Shown: positions 35,301 to 46,308 of the stretch, in pieces
Numbering within the stretch: the first letter of the stretch is position 1
Layout: every line of letters begins with the position of its first letter
Origin: Copromyces sp. CBS 386.78
Lineage: Eukaryota; Ascomycota; Sordariomycetes; Sordariales; Sordariaceae
NCBI GenBank assembly: GCA_030685235.1
Contig: MU839167.1
Location: 124,001 to 188,000, forward strand
DNA: 64,000 nt
Direction of reading: 5' to 3'
Notes under the pieces: generated by a model
What the model saw: the letters and a program-made list of their open reading frames with translations, nothing else
The model's database searches: none
What the model was told of the DNA's origin: nothing
Translations under genes and position numbers: made by a program

Positions 35301-36750
35301 AAGGAATTTTAAAAAACTTTTATTCGCAGAATACCGTATTATATAGGGCTAAATCTATTATTATAGTTCAGTTCTCTTTAACCTTAGAAATATTAAAATT
35401 TACTACTAATTAATCTACTATATTTATAATACGTTAGGAACGGGGTATTTAGGGAGGGAGAAAATTTATAGCCTTCTCCTCCAATTTTTCTTTTAACCGG
35501 GGATATATAACATAATAAAAATTTATTATAAAACTTACTTAATATATATAAAGACAAAACTATTATAATACGTACTATATAGGTTTTTAAAGCTTTTACC
35601 AATACTTTTTACTCTATAGAAAAATATTTTTATCGATTATATTATATTATTAACGCTTTACGAACATTATAAATAAATATTCCAATACATTATAGTAATT
35701 ATTAATAAGTTAATAAAGATACAATATTTTATCCCTATAATAAGGTTAACTACGGAGGAATTAGCGGACCGCTTTATAGAATAAATCTATAATATTTATA
35801 ATTTACTTAATATTATTATATCCAATCGAAATTCTTAATTTATTTCGTAATTTTAAAAAGCATTATTAACGAAGTTAGAAATTAATTTTACGCCTTTCTC
35901 TACTTTTTATCTAATTACGAACGGGTAAATAGAATATATTAACGCGGAAATAGAAAAATACTTACAAACCTTTATTAATTAAATATAAAATAATTAAATT
36001 AATTAATTACTAATAACGGAATTTACTACTAATAATTTAATTTTAAAGACGATAAGAATTTTACCGTTTTTTACTAACTATAAATTCTATTTCCAAATAG
36101 AAGTCGAACCCGCTACGCCGTACCCCCTAGAAATATTAAAAACTTAATAGAATAAATATTTTAAAATTATTAAAATCGTTAATTAATTTAAGATAATTTT
36201 AGATTACGTGACAATTAAAATAAAGGAAGCGTAAAGGCAATATAAAAATAATATTAACGAAAGGAGATCGGACGTCCTATAATATAAAATCGGGGATAAA
36301 GTCTTACTAAATATAGAGAATTTCGAAACCGGAAAACCGTATATTAAATTAATTCCACTCTAGGAAGGGCTATTCGAAATTTTAAAGGCTAATAATTATA
36401 TAATTATTTTTCGATTCTTAATTAATATAAAGTATAGTCCTACATTTTATATTAATAAAATAAAACTTTAAAAAGGATATACTAAAAGGGATATAAAGGC
36501 AAACTAAGAGAAAATTATAAAGTAGATAGATAATAGGAAAGATTTTATCGAATAGGATTTTAATAATATAAACGGTTATAAATAGAATTTAAAAAATAGA
36601 TAATAGGAGTATTATATCCTATAAGCACTATTATACGTATTAAATTAATAAAAATAAGCTAATGTTATAATATACCCGGAGGTAATACGGAAATTCTACG
36701 AAAATTATTTAAACGAACCGGCGCTACTAAATTAAATTATTATATAAAAG
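32356..36750 (+). pseudogene. gypsy copy 2 pol relic (protease, RT, RNase H, integrase, chromodomain-like end)
   Basis: Order and spacing are as in copy 1: protease about 32360-32720, RT and RNase H about 33670-35010, integrase about 35310-36220, chromodomain-like end about 36530-36750. The RT contains 'FDIINTFNRIRVKEGYK' near 34035 and the YLDDI block as 'YFNNIFIYSE' near 34225, so both catalytic Asp are Asn. Stops throughout. Confidence 0.75.
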
Positions 36751-36985
36751 CGGCGTAAAATAATAATAGGCCGGTAGCTAAAAGCGGACTAACTATTATT
36801 AACGGAGGTAGGAGCAGATTAGCCGGTATTAATAGGAGATATAGGGTATAGAGGATTGAGGAAGTCGCCGCGTAAAATAGTAGCGGCTATAAAAGCTTTT
36901 ATAAAGTAGACTAAATAATTAATAAGTATTTCGATCGTTTTATATATTATTAGTTAATTATATAGCTTCTTTTAGTCCGGGGTAA

Positions 36986-37294
36986 TATTATAGGGTTAGC
37001 CTTATAATAGTTCAAAAGCATACGGTTGGTAATTATCGGAGCTAAGGATTAGGCTATAATTCTGAATATAGTATAAGGCTATTACAGCCTTTGTAGAAGG
37101 CTACAATAGCCTTATTATTACTATCGCTATATAGGTCGTACTAGCTTTATAGTACTTATAAAATTATTATAGAGCTGATCTCCTAAATTAGCTTCTATAA
37201 AGACTAGTCTGGGATCGCACCATTGAACCTTTCCTCTTACTCCTTCGTGCAATTACGTATATTCTTACCTACCTTGTGCCTTTGCACCGTGATA
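36986..37294 (+). repeat. 3' LTR of gypsy copy 2
   Basis: 309 bp, preceded by the purine tract TCCGGGGTA. The left part is converted (TATTATAGGG), but the last ~120 bases retain CpA (GTGCAATTACG, CTTTGCACCGTGATA). Confidence 0.95.
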
Positions 37295-37299
37295 GGTAT

Positions 37300-38209
37300 A
37301 GCGGTAGGGGGGGCGGCGCGCCGGCTAAGAATAACCGGGAAAATTTGTACGTTACGCGGCAAGCTTACTTCATTACCGCACTCGCTACAACTGTAGTCCG
37401 AATCAACCGCGCAAACGAAGCTCTCCTCATCGTTATAATCGGTATTATTATTTTTTTAATATTATTATTACTATTAATCCTCTTTATAAAGAAGGTTAAT
37501 AAACTAAGGGAATTAGCGGGGTATTAAAATAAAAGAGGGTTAATAAAATAGATAAATTGTAAAAGAGTATAAAAGAGGGTAAAATTGAAAGGGTATACAA
37601 GGGTAAAGAAGGAGGGTTGTATATACAAAAAGGGGAGGGTTATACGTAATAAACTTTTTAGCGAGGGTATACGGGCGTTATAGTAATTTATACGACGAAT
37701 AAACTTTTATTTTAAAGTTTTAAATTTCGTCGATTCGAATCGAAATCTAACGTTTATAGGCTTTTTTAAATATAATAAACCTAAATAAGTGATTTGGGGA
37801 ATTTCTAGTCTAATTTATAATCTAGCTAGAAAATCGTAATCTAGCTAGAAAATCATAATTTAGCTAGAAATTCGTTAAATTTTCAGTCGTAATACTAAAA
37901 TCTAATTAGTTCAATTTGCTAAACTGCTACAAATACTCTGAAAATATTTTGCAAATACGTTGTAAATACCCTCTAACTTTACTTATTATAAAAGGTAGGT
38001 ATAGTTAATAAGGGTTAATAGGGTTTAATTTTAGGTAATTCTAGCGGTCGTATATTAGAATAAAAGGGAGGTTTGTATATAGTCGTTTGTAAACTCTTTC
38101 TCACTTTAAAATTAAACGATTTTAACTAATTAGATAGTATAAATAAATATATCCTACCTTGCAATCCCCTTTATAAGAAAATATAGGGTAAGAACCACGC
38201 TAACAATCC
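37300..38209. other. partly decayed DNA with a ~20-bp tandem repeat
   Basis: 37300-37440 is balanced, then AT-rich. AATCTAGCTAGAAAATCG-type units repeat three times at about 37809-37870. An 83-codon open frame (37276-37527) begins inside the LTR and ends in a Leu/Ile-rich segment; I regard it as chance and do not call it. Confidence 0.45.
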
Positions 38210-38580
38210 TATAGGGACTAATGTATACCGTTGTACCGGTGTATACTGGCCTGACTGGGTACCGGCTAGTCTCTTATAATAACGACGCTTTCCAAATTAT
38301 TAGCCCCCATTTTTTCCCCTACGGATCCGCCCCGCTTTTCGGCCGCTACAACAGAGTATGTAGCGCGTGGCTTGGAACCTGCGGGTCCAAATGGTGTAAT
38401 ATTGTGATTGGTGGAGGTGGGGTTCATTTGGTCCCGTAAGGAATTCCAAGACTGCGATAGTCCGAGCGGAGGTGGCTGAGTGAATGAGACTAGTACCAGC
38501 GAGGGCCACGAGAGGCCGCCTCAGGGGCATTGCTTCACCCTTGGTCCTCTCTGTCCAGCGATGTAAATGAAACAAAATAA
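38210..38580. repeat. mosaic dispersed repeat, piece C (longest)
   Basis: Joins segments found separately elsewhere. ACCGTTGTACCGGTG..TACTGGCCTGACTGGGTACC also occurs at 42738-42775. GTCCCGTAAGGAATTCCAAG...GGTGGCTGAGTGAATGAGAC matches the complement of 11225-11310. GCGAGGGCCACGAGAGGCCGCCT...TTGGTCCTCTCTGTC matches 28508-28563. It is little mutated. No reading frame of a known protein; probably non-coding termini of a retroelement. Confidence 0.7.
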
Positions 38581-39094
38581 AATCTGAGCTTGGCCGTTTT
38601 GGTTCATTTTGTATAAAAATCGATATTTTGTTTTATTTAACAGGTCGTTTTGGTTTGTTTTAGATCTTTTATATTGGGTAATATATTTTTCCGGGCTCCG
38701 AGATACCCGAAATTATATACTTCTATTAGCCGTATTAGCACTATTATATAATAAAAACGCAGAGTTAAATATATATAATAATAATAAGTAATTAGAATAT
38801 AATAAAACGATCACTCTTCGTTACCTCCTTCGAAACGACCCTATAATTTTAAGTATAATAATTTATTAATAGACTTATTATTTAGTTTGTATTACTATAA
38901 CGATAGGATTAAATTTGTAGTATTAAATGCCCTCTTATATTTATTAAATATAGAGGGGATTAAAAAGTAATTATATATTATTAAAATTAAGTAAGGGTAT
39001 TTATTTTCGTTTTGAATTTATTATACGATAGGATTAGTAACCGGTTGGGGCTCCTCTTTTAAATAAAATATAATTTCCTTATTAAAATACGGCT
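38581..39094. other. decayed DNA, nothing recognised
   Basis: AT-rich. The part just after 38565 (GATGTAAATGAAACAAAATAAA) resembles the complement of 42600-42665, so it may also belong to the mosaic repeat. Confidence 0.4.
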
Positions 39095-39102
39095 ATAATA
39101 TT

Positions 39103-39516
39103 GAAAAACGCTATTCGCACCGTAGTAAAACGCTATTCGCACCGCTATTAAAAATGAAAATCCTACGTTATTCTATGGAACCTAGGCTATACTACTTAAT
39201 AATAGTATTAGAATTTTTGTAATTTTTTATTCTATCTAATACTACTTTTACTAATAAATTTTAGCTATCCTACGAAACTAAAAACACTAAGTGCTCAAAA
39301 ATGAAAGTTTTAATTTATAAAATTAAGGACGTATTTTTAAAAGTATTAAACGTCATTAGGTAAAGACCCTACTTAGCTTATAAAATATAAAAAAACTCAG
39401 GGAATTCTATATATTTATTTATTTATTTATAGTTTAAGACTTGGCGAAATTATACTTTATTTTATTTTAGATAGCAGTATATAAAGTATTTAACAGCGGT
39501 ACGAATAGCATTTCTT
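39103..39516. mobile_element. 414-bp MITE, copy 2
   Basis: Same length and sequence as 15775-16188, with transition differences. The left end is GAAAAACGCTATTCGCACCG and the right end is its decayed complement. It is flanked by a perfect 8-bp target duplication, ATAATATT, at 39095-39102 and 39517-39524. The terminal motif CGCTATTCGCACCG is doubled at the left end. Non-coding. Confidence 0.9.
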
Positions 39517-39524
39517 ATAATATT

Positions 39525-42380
39525 AGGGTTTTATAATAATTTAGTAATATTAACCTATATAAATTTTCGCGTTGTAATACTTGCGGTATAGAATTTAATA
39601 ATACGGTTGTAGTTATAGTCGAATTAGTAGTAGTAGTTGTATTAGCGATAGTAAGTAAATTATAGTATTAATATTTATAGTAGTAAACGGTTTTAAATTT
39701 AGTAATTATATAATTAACTTTAAATTTCGAAACGTTTAATTTAATTTACTTCTTTTTATACCCGGGGTAAAGGACTATAGTAATTTAATACGATAATAAT
39801 TTACTTATAAATTCTTTATATTTTTCGAATTTAGTAATTATTTAGTTAAAACCTTCCCGGATAAATAAGAATTTAATATTAATTAAATAGGGGAGAGGAG
39901 GAAGTTTAGTATAGTAGGGAATAGTATTAGTACGAATTTGACTTTAATTACTAATAGTAGTACGTTAGGTACTAGATTAATTATTAGCCGTACGTCGAAT
40001 ATTAAATAAATTATTAGGAATTATTTAATTATTAAAAATTGTTTAATTATTAATAAGAAGAGAGGAGACCGCTAGTAAATAATTATTATATTACAGTAAA
40101 TTAGATTATAGAATATTACGTAATTCTATATTAAATTTAATTAAATAATACGGGAGATTTTTAGTACGGCGGGGTTATAATTAGCTACTAATAGAAAATT
40201 TATAGCGGAGAAGGTTAAAAATATTTTCTTCTTCTTTTTTTATATTTTCTTTATTATTAATAGTAATTTTTTCTTTTTCTTTATTGTTAACGGCCGTAAT
40301 TTTAATGTTATATATATTTCGTTAATATTCGAAATTTTTTAATATTTAATAAAGGGTAGCGTAAATTATAGGAAAATATAGTTTATATTATTTAAAAATC
40401 TTAGTCGTCTTCTTAAAAGGTTTGAGAATACGAATAATATAAATAAATATATCCTAATCTTTTTTTATTAAAATATTTTCTATTAGAATATATTTATTAA
40501 TATTAATTTAATAGCGATTTTAATAATAATAGACGTCGATTATTTTTTTTAAATCGAATACGTACTAAATTATAAAGAAGATAGAATTCCATTTAGTATT
40601 ATTATTTATAATTAAAATAGTTGAATAAATATTAGGCTTAAGAAAAATATTATTATATATATTTTTTTTTAATTTCTATTAATTTATTCCTTATAAATTT
40701 AACGAATTTATTTTTATATTAAAAAAAATAATAAATAAATATAATAATATTTCGAAATTTATTAATAGGATCCTACTTCTTCTATTTTTTTATAATCGCT
40801 TCCTTTTCTTCTTTAAACGATTTCGAAGTTATAACTATTTTTTAAACAATAATACAAATTTCGCTTTTAAAAAAGGCTTTCGTAGCGAAATTAATAATAT
40901 AGTTAAAGTAATATAATTATAATCGATTTTTAAATTCGTTAAATTAATAATTATTGGTTAGGAAATTATTATTATAATATAGTTTTTCTACTAAATAATT
41001 TATATAAATATTATTAGAATCGATATTATTACTTTAGAAATAGCTAATATAAAATTAGGTTTAAATTTGGGTATAATTAGTCTTAATTAATCCCTAGCGA
41101 TCTAGTATAGTATATATCCTTATATTAATATTTATATTGCTGTACCCCCCGTTTATATACAATATATTTAGTAAATAATTATATAAAATCTAGTATTTAT
41201 TTAAATAATAAACGTAAAGCCCTAATAAAGAAGAACCGTTACTAGAAGTCTAAAAATTAAAAGAAATATACTTCTTATATAGATTCGCTAATATTATTTC
41301 TTTAATTTTTATAAATTAAAATAGATACCGGCAGTTAATTTAATTTTTAATTGTTTGGCCGGATTTGGGTAATAATTTGATTATTAAATTTACGTTAAGA
41401 AGCGATAGGAGGTGGCGGAAATTCGGGTTAAGGATAGTGGTAAAAAATATAATATAGTCGACGATTTACGCAAATAATAAATTTTTAAAAGCATCTGTAA
41501 GTAGTTTCATAATAGAAATATAATTAAATTTATAAGCCTTTATAATTTACTTAAATATATTATAAAAGGTTGTTTTAAGTTATTTAGTTAGTAGACCTTT
41601 TATTTTTATAGTAATTTAATAAGTATTTCTAAAATAATTAATAGCGCCGCTAATAGAGTTATTAATATAAATAGTATTATAATAATTATAATATTATATT
41701 CAGCTAACGGTTTTAATATAATTATTACCGTTCTTATTAATACCTTATTCGGCGAACTAAATACTATTACTATCTTTCCTAATTGAAGAAATATAAATTT
41801 TATAACGATCGAACTAATTGTCGATAATATATTTACGTCCCTTATATTTAATGCGGGGAAGCTTATTAATTTAAAGTGGTAATTAATAGGAAAATACGAA
41901 TTAATATAAGGTAAATACTAATATATTATTATAGTAGTTATTACTAATGGGTATTATATATTTAATTTAATGGTATACGAATTAATTCTTTAATATAATT
42001 AAAGATTATATTAATAGGGTTTCGAAGAATATTAAAGGTATTAGTAGGAAGAGGGGGAATAATAAGCGTAATAAGGGAATCGATACTGCCGTTACTAGTA
42101 CGAATAGTATTAGTAATATTAATACGAATAATACTAATAGGGGGAGGAGTAGGAGGAATAGGATTAATTATATTATTACGGGCGAATTATTATAGAATAA
42201 AAGAAATATAGGAGAAAAAAAGAAAGTAAAAGTATTTTTATTTTATAAAATATAGAAGGGGAGAATAATTCGTATAATATAGGGTAATTTATAAATTTAT
42301 AATATTATAGGGGTAATTACTAGCAGGTGTTATACGAATCGATTAGTAGGATAGCTAATACGAAAAACCCTTTACAATAC
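39525..42380 (+). pseudogene. unidentified decayed element, possibly retroelement gag-like
   Basis: Plus-strand frames can be followed through stops. Around 39900-40200 is a Thr/Ser/Asn-rich stretch, and around 41730-42230 a segment ending in an Asn/Arg/Gly-rich low-complexity tail ('NINTNNTNRGRSRRNR'). The tail is followed by 'KVFLFYKI', which could be a decayed zinc knuckle but lacks a His in register. Gag-like layout is an inference; I do not recognise a domain. No terminal repeats were found. Confidence 0.3.
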
Positions 42381-42650
42381 TATAAAAAACCCCCTACAAT
42401 ATTAGAAAATATTACTAACGGGCCGTCGGGAATAGATTTTTTATACCCCGTTTGAACGGAAAAGACGAGGTTTCTATTATGCGATAAACCGGTTTGTACG
42501 GCTAGAATTTACCCCTTCTAATATCGGGAACTTTGGGACCGCCTTTTTTACGTATTTTGGTAAAACCGGGCCGATCGGTTTATTTATATCCGTACCCGAT
42601 TTATTTTACTTTATTTTATTTTGCCCTATTTTATTTTATATCTTTTGACT
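42381..42650. other. mixed-composition spacer
   Basis: Moderately decayed. TTTATTTTAC/TTTTATTTTG runs at 42600-42640. Nothing recognised. Confidence 0.35.
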
Positions 42651-42800
42651 CATTTACATCGCTGTCTCTGTCTTCATACTGTAAATTTGCTACTAATCCA
42701 TACCCGAATAAGCCTAGCGCTGTAGAATAAGGTAGTACCATTGTACCGGTGCATACTAGCCTGACTGGGTACCGGCGAGTATACTAGCGCAAGGCGAACA
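42650..42800. repeat. mosaic dispersed repeat, piece D
   Basis: Links the segment seen at 28565-28640 (CATACTGTAAATTTGCTACT, GCCTAGCGCTGTAGAATAAG) directly to the segment seen at 38225-38275 (TTGTACCGGTGCATACTAGC). This shows these pieces belong to one longer repeat. Confidence 0.7.
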
Positions 42801-42982
42801 CGGAGGGCAATAATAAGAGCCAAAGATTGACTGTGATTGGAGGACAGTATTCGGGTACTTCCAAGGATATGGAAATATGAAAGAAAAGATTCGAAGAAAA
42901 GTTCTCAACTATATATTCCCTAGCTGATTTCCGATGCCTTTCCAATACGTCCAGTCCCGGACGGGTCCTTATCCGTTCCGGG

Positions 42983-43684
42983 GTTCCAAGTGGACTCGCA
43001 GGACTTGTTCTGGAACTATATTAAATAGCAAAGAACGAGTCGGTCAGCGTAACAAAAGGACTTGAACTTTGGAAGCCACACTTTTGTACACTCTACTAAC
43101 TACACTATATGTGCCCTGTAGTCCTATTCCTCTCTAATGCGTACAAACGGAATAACAATAGACTGAGAGGCAGCCGAAGGGGTATTGGTGCTCGTTGTTA
43201 CCGCATTACTGTTTCTACTTGACAATATAGTAGTTGTAATCGCAGTTATTATTACACTTGCAATTGCAATTGCAATTACAGTTCCTGGGGAACTTAAACT
43301 CGAACTCGAAAAAGAAGCTAAATCGAGTTCTATGTTCCAAGTGGACTCGCAGGACTTGTTCTGGAACTATATTAAATAGCAAAGAACGAGTCGGTCAGCG
43401 TAACAAAAGGACTTGAACTTTGGAAGCCACACTTTTGTACACTCTACTAACCACACTATATGTGCCCTGTAGTCCTATTCCTCTCTAATGCGTACAAACG
43501 GAATAACAATAGACTGAGAGGCAGCCGAAGGGGTATTGGTGCTCGTTGTTACCGCATTACTATTTCTACTTGACAATATAGTAGTTGTAATCGCAGTTAT
43601 TATTACACTTGCAATTGCAATTGCAATTACAGTTCCTGAGGAACTTAAACTCGAACTCGAAAAAGAAGCTAAATCGAGTTCTAT
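42983..43684. repeat. 351-bp perfect-register tandem duplication
   Basis: Units 42983-43333 and 43334-43684 are identical except at three positions, all transitions. The period is 351 bp, exactly 117 codons. The junction repeats TTCTAT|GTTCC. In the minus direction each unit carries a Ser/Thr-rich segment like the linkers of the adjacent LysM relic, and a stretch resembling a tRNA (GTTCAAGTCC B-box-like). In the plus direction two short identical hydrophobic frames (43185 and 43536) result, which I treat as incidental. Very recent compared with the surrounding decay. Confidence 0.9.
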
Positions 43685-43689
43685 CGTAT

Positions 43690-45310
43690 TGGTGGAACTA
43701 ATTTCAGCAGACTCGAAGCCGGTATCTACTATAGTATCGTTGTCGTCGATGTTTTAGGCAGTTACCGCAACCGCTATTATAACATCCGCCGCTTGAATAG
43801 CACGAGTTATAGTTGCAATAGTATTGTAGGTCGGTCGGTAATTCGGTATAGAAACATAGTACTCGTAGTCTTAATATAGACCCGTGCCTATTAATTTTAT
43901 CTTGTTAATACAAAAGATGATAATATAGGTTGCGTAAACTAAACCCACAATTTACTCAACTTGGGGATTCTAAGCGATAAAGCGTATATAGTTGAGACCG
44001 AAATTTGTTTCGAAAATTTCATACAAGTTATTAATCCTTAAAAAAGAAGATAAAAGTTAGCTATTAGATAATTTGAACAGCGTACGAACAAAGTATGTCC
44101 CCAAACTTATATACGGTTGTGTTAAATATAACAAATTTGTTATAAGTTGATATAATACCGGGCTAACGATATCCCCAAACGGCTACGCAATATTCGGTTC
44201 CTATAAGATATTATACTGGCCAAATTAGAACCGCGACTCGCATCCGGGAGCATTGGCAGGCAACTAGTAGTACGTAGAGTACCTAAGCAGGGGAGTAGGA
44301 ATATACCTGGTTCGTAGTCCTCGCAATCTACGCTTACGCTAGGATTCTAAGCTACGAATTAACCAAAGTTAATCCCTCGTCTTAAAGTAAACTATTTGTA
44401 TATGTAAGCTACAGTTGCGAGCTCTTTACGAAGACAATACTCGGTAGTATATTCTTCCTCTAGGCGAAAGCGTTGGATATAGTAGCGGTAGTCCGCACTC
44501 ACTTAATACGAGGCTTCGTCGCTTCCTTCCAACGTAGGGTTCTACTCAATAAGATTGGCAATAGTTATACTATAAATACGAACTATATTTGAATATTTAG
44601 TTAATAAGTTATAGCGGGATACGTGGAGGAATACTAGTAGATTAAAGTAATTCGCACAATCCCTATAGGTCCCGTTGGCTATCGGCCGTATTATAGGCTA
44701 TACTATAGTAGAATTACTAATTATAGTAGCCGTTATAGTATTAGTAGGAAAGTCTACAGTGCCGAATAGGGTCCAATCTTTAGTATCCGCCTCTATACTA
44801 TTTCACCCGAAGTGGTAACAGTATTAGCACTGTAGAAACTACTCAAAATAAACTTAAATACTTAGGTAATAACACTTACGAAGTATCGGCCGTTATTTCG
44901 GGTAGTATAGGGCTCGGATCGATTTATAGGCCTCCAAAGTTAAACGTACAAATAATATAGCCAATATATTCCTCGATATTATTGCAACTAATTCCTAATT
45001 CGGGGTTCTATAATACTAACCTATTCTAACCGACTTTTATAGAATCGGTAATACTTACGCAAGTATCGGTCTTTTATACTACGTATAGGGTATATTGCCT
45101 TACCTTAAGGAAATATAGGGTCCCGCTCGTAGGGAAATCGAAGTAAAAGGCTAATAAGTCGTTAGTACAAGCTAAGTTGGCGGTATTCATACTATGAGAA
45201 ATTGAAATAGAGAAGTATATATCCCCCGGCTAAATAATATAAATAGTGCCGTTGTATATTGTAGCGGGCGTATTAATAGTAGTAGTAGTAATAGTCGTTG
45301 TTAGCTTGTT
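43690..45310 (-). pseudogene. multi-LysM secreted-protein relic
   Basis: The minus strand, read through TAG/TAA stops, shows at least three LysM-type modules. Module 1 is at about 45110-45260, with 'IYIIQPGDIYFSISIS'. Module 2, about 44950-45085, has 'YVVQKTDTCVSITDSIKVGQ', then 'LQNPELGISCNNIEEYIGYI' and a C-x-x-x-x-GG end. Module 3, about 44450-44700, has 'NGTYRDCANYFN', 'ITIANLIEQNPTLEG' and a Cys-poor end. A Thr-rich linker (ITTTTTTINTPA) precedes module 1 and a Ser/Thr-rich tail lies at 43600-43760. LysM modules bind chitin oligomers and fungi secrete such proteins. The N-terminus is not visible; the MULE derivative at 45385 lies just beyond. Decay is by transitions. Confidence 0.65.
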
Positions 45311-45376
45311 GTATATACTATTAATTAATTAAATATAAAGCCGAATCCCTTTTAGGAACTAAACCTATTATTAACT
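45311..45376. other. short spacer
   Basis: AT-rich; ends at the 8-bp target duplication of the following element. Confidence 0.4.
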
Positions 45377-46308
45377 TAAATAAAGAGAAAGTCTATTCGT
45401 ACGGTTACGATTGTCTATTTAAACAGTAATCTACTTTTTCCCTCATACTTATCCTTAACCCTACTATCCCCTCCCCGCTAGTACTAGTCTCGCTCGTACT
45501 ACGACTACTAAGCGCCTAAATTATAACTTATTATACCCCTCTATATAGTACACGTATCGTTAACAGCTGTAACAGTCGCTAATAGCTATAATAATCGCTA
45601 ATAGCCGTAACAGCCGTAATAGCTGTAACAATCGCTAATAGCTATAACAGCTATAATAGCTATAACAGCCGTAATAGTTATTAATAGCCGTAATAATCGC
45701 TAATAGCTATAATAATCGCTAATAGCCGTAATAATTATTAACAATCGTAATAATTACTAACAACTATAATAGCTGTAACAGCCGTAACAGCTATAATAAT
45801 CGCTAATAGCCGTAACAATCGCTAATAACCGTAATAATCGCTAATAGCCGTAATAATCGCTAACAGCCGTAATAATCGTTAACAGCCATAATAATCGCTA
45901 ATAGCCAATTGCTAACAGCCGTAATAGTCATTAATAGCCGTAACAATCGCTAACAGCCGTATAGTCGCTAATAGTTATAACAGCCGTAATAGTCCCTTAA
46001 TTAATCATTCAATTGAGCGACGAGCGATGTGCGACTGTGCGATGTACGACCGTACCGCTAAGTACCTTATAAAGTATACTATAAAATACCTTGTAAAGTG
46101 CGATATAGGGGTATATATTTGGTTTGGGTACTACAGTTTAATATTACGTATAAAAGAATAGTAATATTTAAATTTATAAGTGAAATTTTCGAAAGAATAT
46201 ATATAACATCTGTAGCCGCGCGAGGGTTAAGGATATATATAAGGGAAAAAGTAGATTACTATACAAATAAACAATCGTAACCGTGCGAATAGACATTTTC
46301 TAAATAAA
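45377..46308 (+). mobile_element. non-autonomous MULE derivative filled with a minisatellite
   Basis: The element is 45385-46300 (916 bp). It is flanked by a perfect 8-bp target duplication TAAATAAA (45377-45384 and 46301-46308). Terminal repeats start GAGAAAGTCTATTCG and its partner (GAAAATGTCTATTCG) and pair for about 60 bases through AGTAATCTACTTTTT. The left ~150 bases match the 5' end of the MULE at 59477 (for example GTCTCGCTCGTAC) and the right ~290 bases match its 3' end (GAGCGACGAGCGATGTGCGA, ATCTGTAGCCGCGCGAGGGT). The whole transposase gene is missing and replaced by a repeat array. Confidence 0.9.
45553..45998. repeat. minisatellite of CGCTAATAGC / CGTAATAG-type units
   Basis: About 445 bases of short 8-10-base units: TCGCTAATAG, CCGTAATAG, CTATAACAG, CTGTAACAG. 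Units alternate without fixed higher order and vary by transitions. It occupies the interior of the MULE derivative. Confidence 0.85.

Larger units (their letters stand above)
30116..37299 (+). mobile_element. Ty3/gypsy retrotransposon copy 2, complete but RIP-inactivated
   Basis: The element proper is 30121-37294 (7,174 bp). It has 309-bp LTRs and a perfect 5-bp target duplication, GGTAT, at 30116-30120 and 37295-37299. It is colinear with copy 1 at an offset of 27,113, for example the RT block CGATATTATTAATA at 34036 versus 6923. The two copies differ almost only by transitions and copy 2 is even more converted. Both are in the same orientation. No functional product is possible. Confidence 0.95.

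Noticed and set aside
37276..37527. 83-codon frame ending in a Leu/Ile-rich helix
   Set aside because: It begins inside the gypsy LTR and continues into unrelated flank. No support for a real gene.
39900..40200. hAT transposase C-terminus (a FSTAGL-like block)
   Set aside because: A single short block without the family's upstream tryptophan and DDE context; not enough to call.
43185..43757. Two identical small hydrophobic frames
   Set aside because: Products of the 351-bp duplication. The minus strand gives a more plausible LysM-linker reading.
45553..45998. CRISPR-like short repeats
   Set aside because: Units are 8-10 bases without unique spacers, in a eukaryotic transposon derivative. 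A minisatellite, not a CRISPR array.
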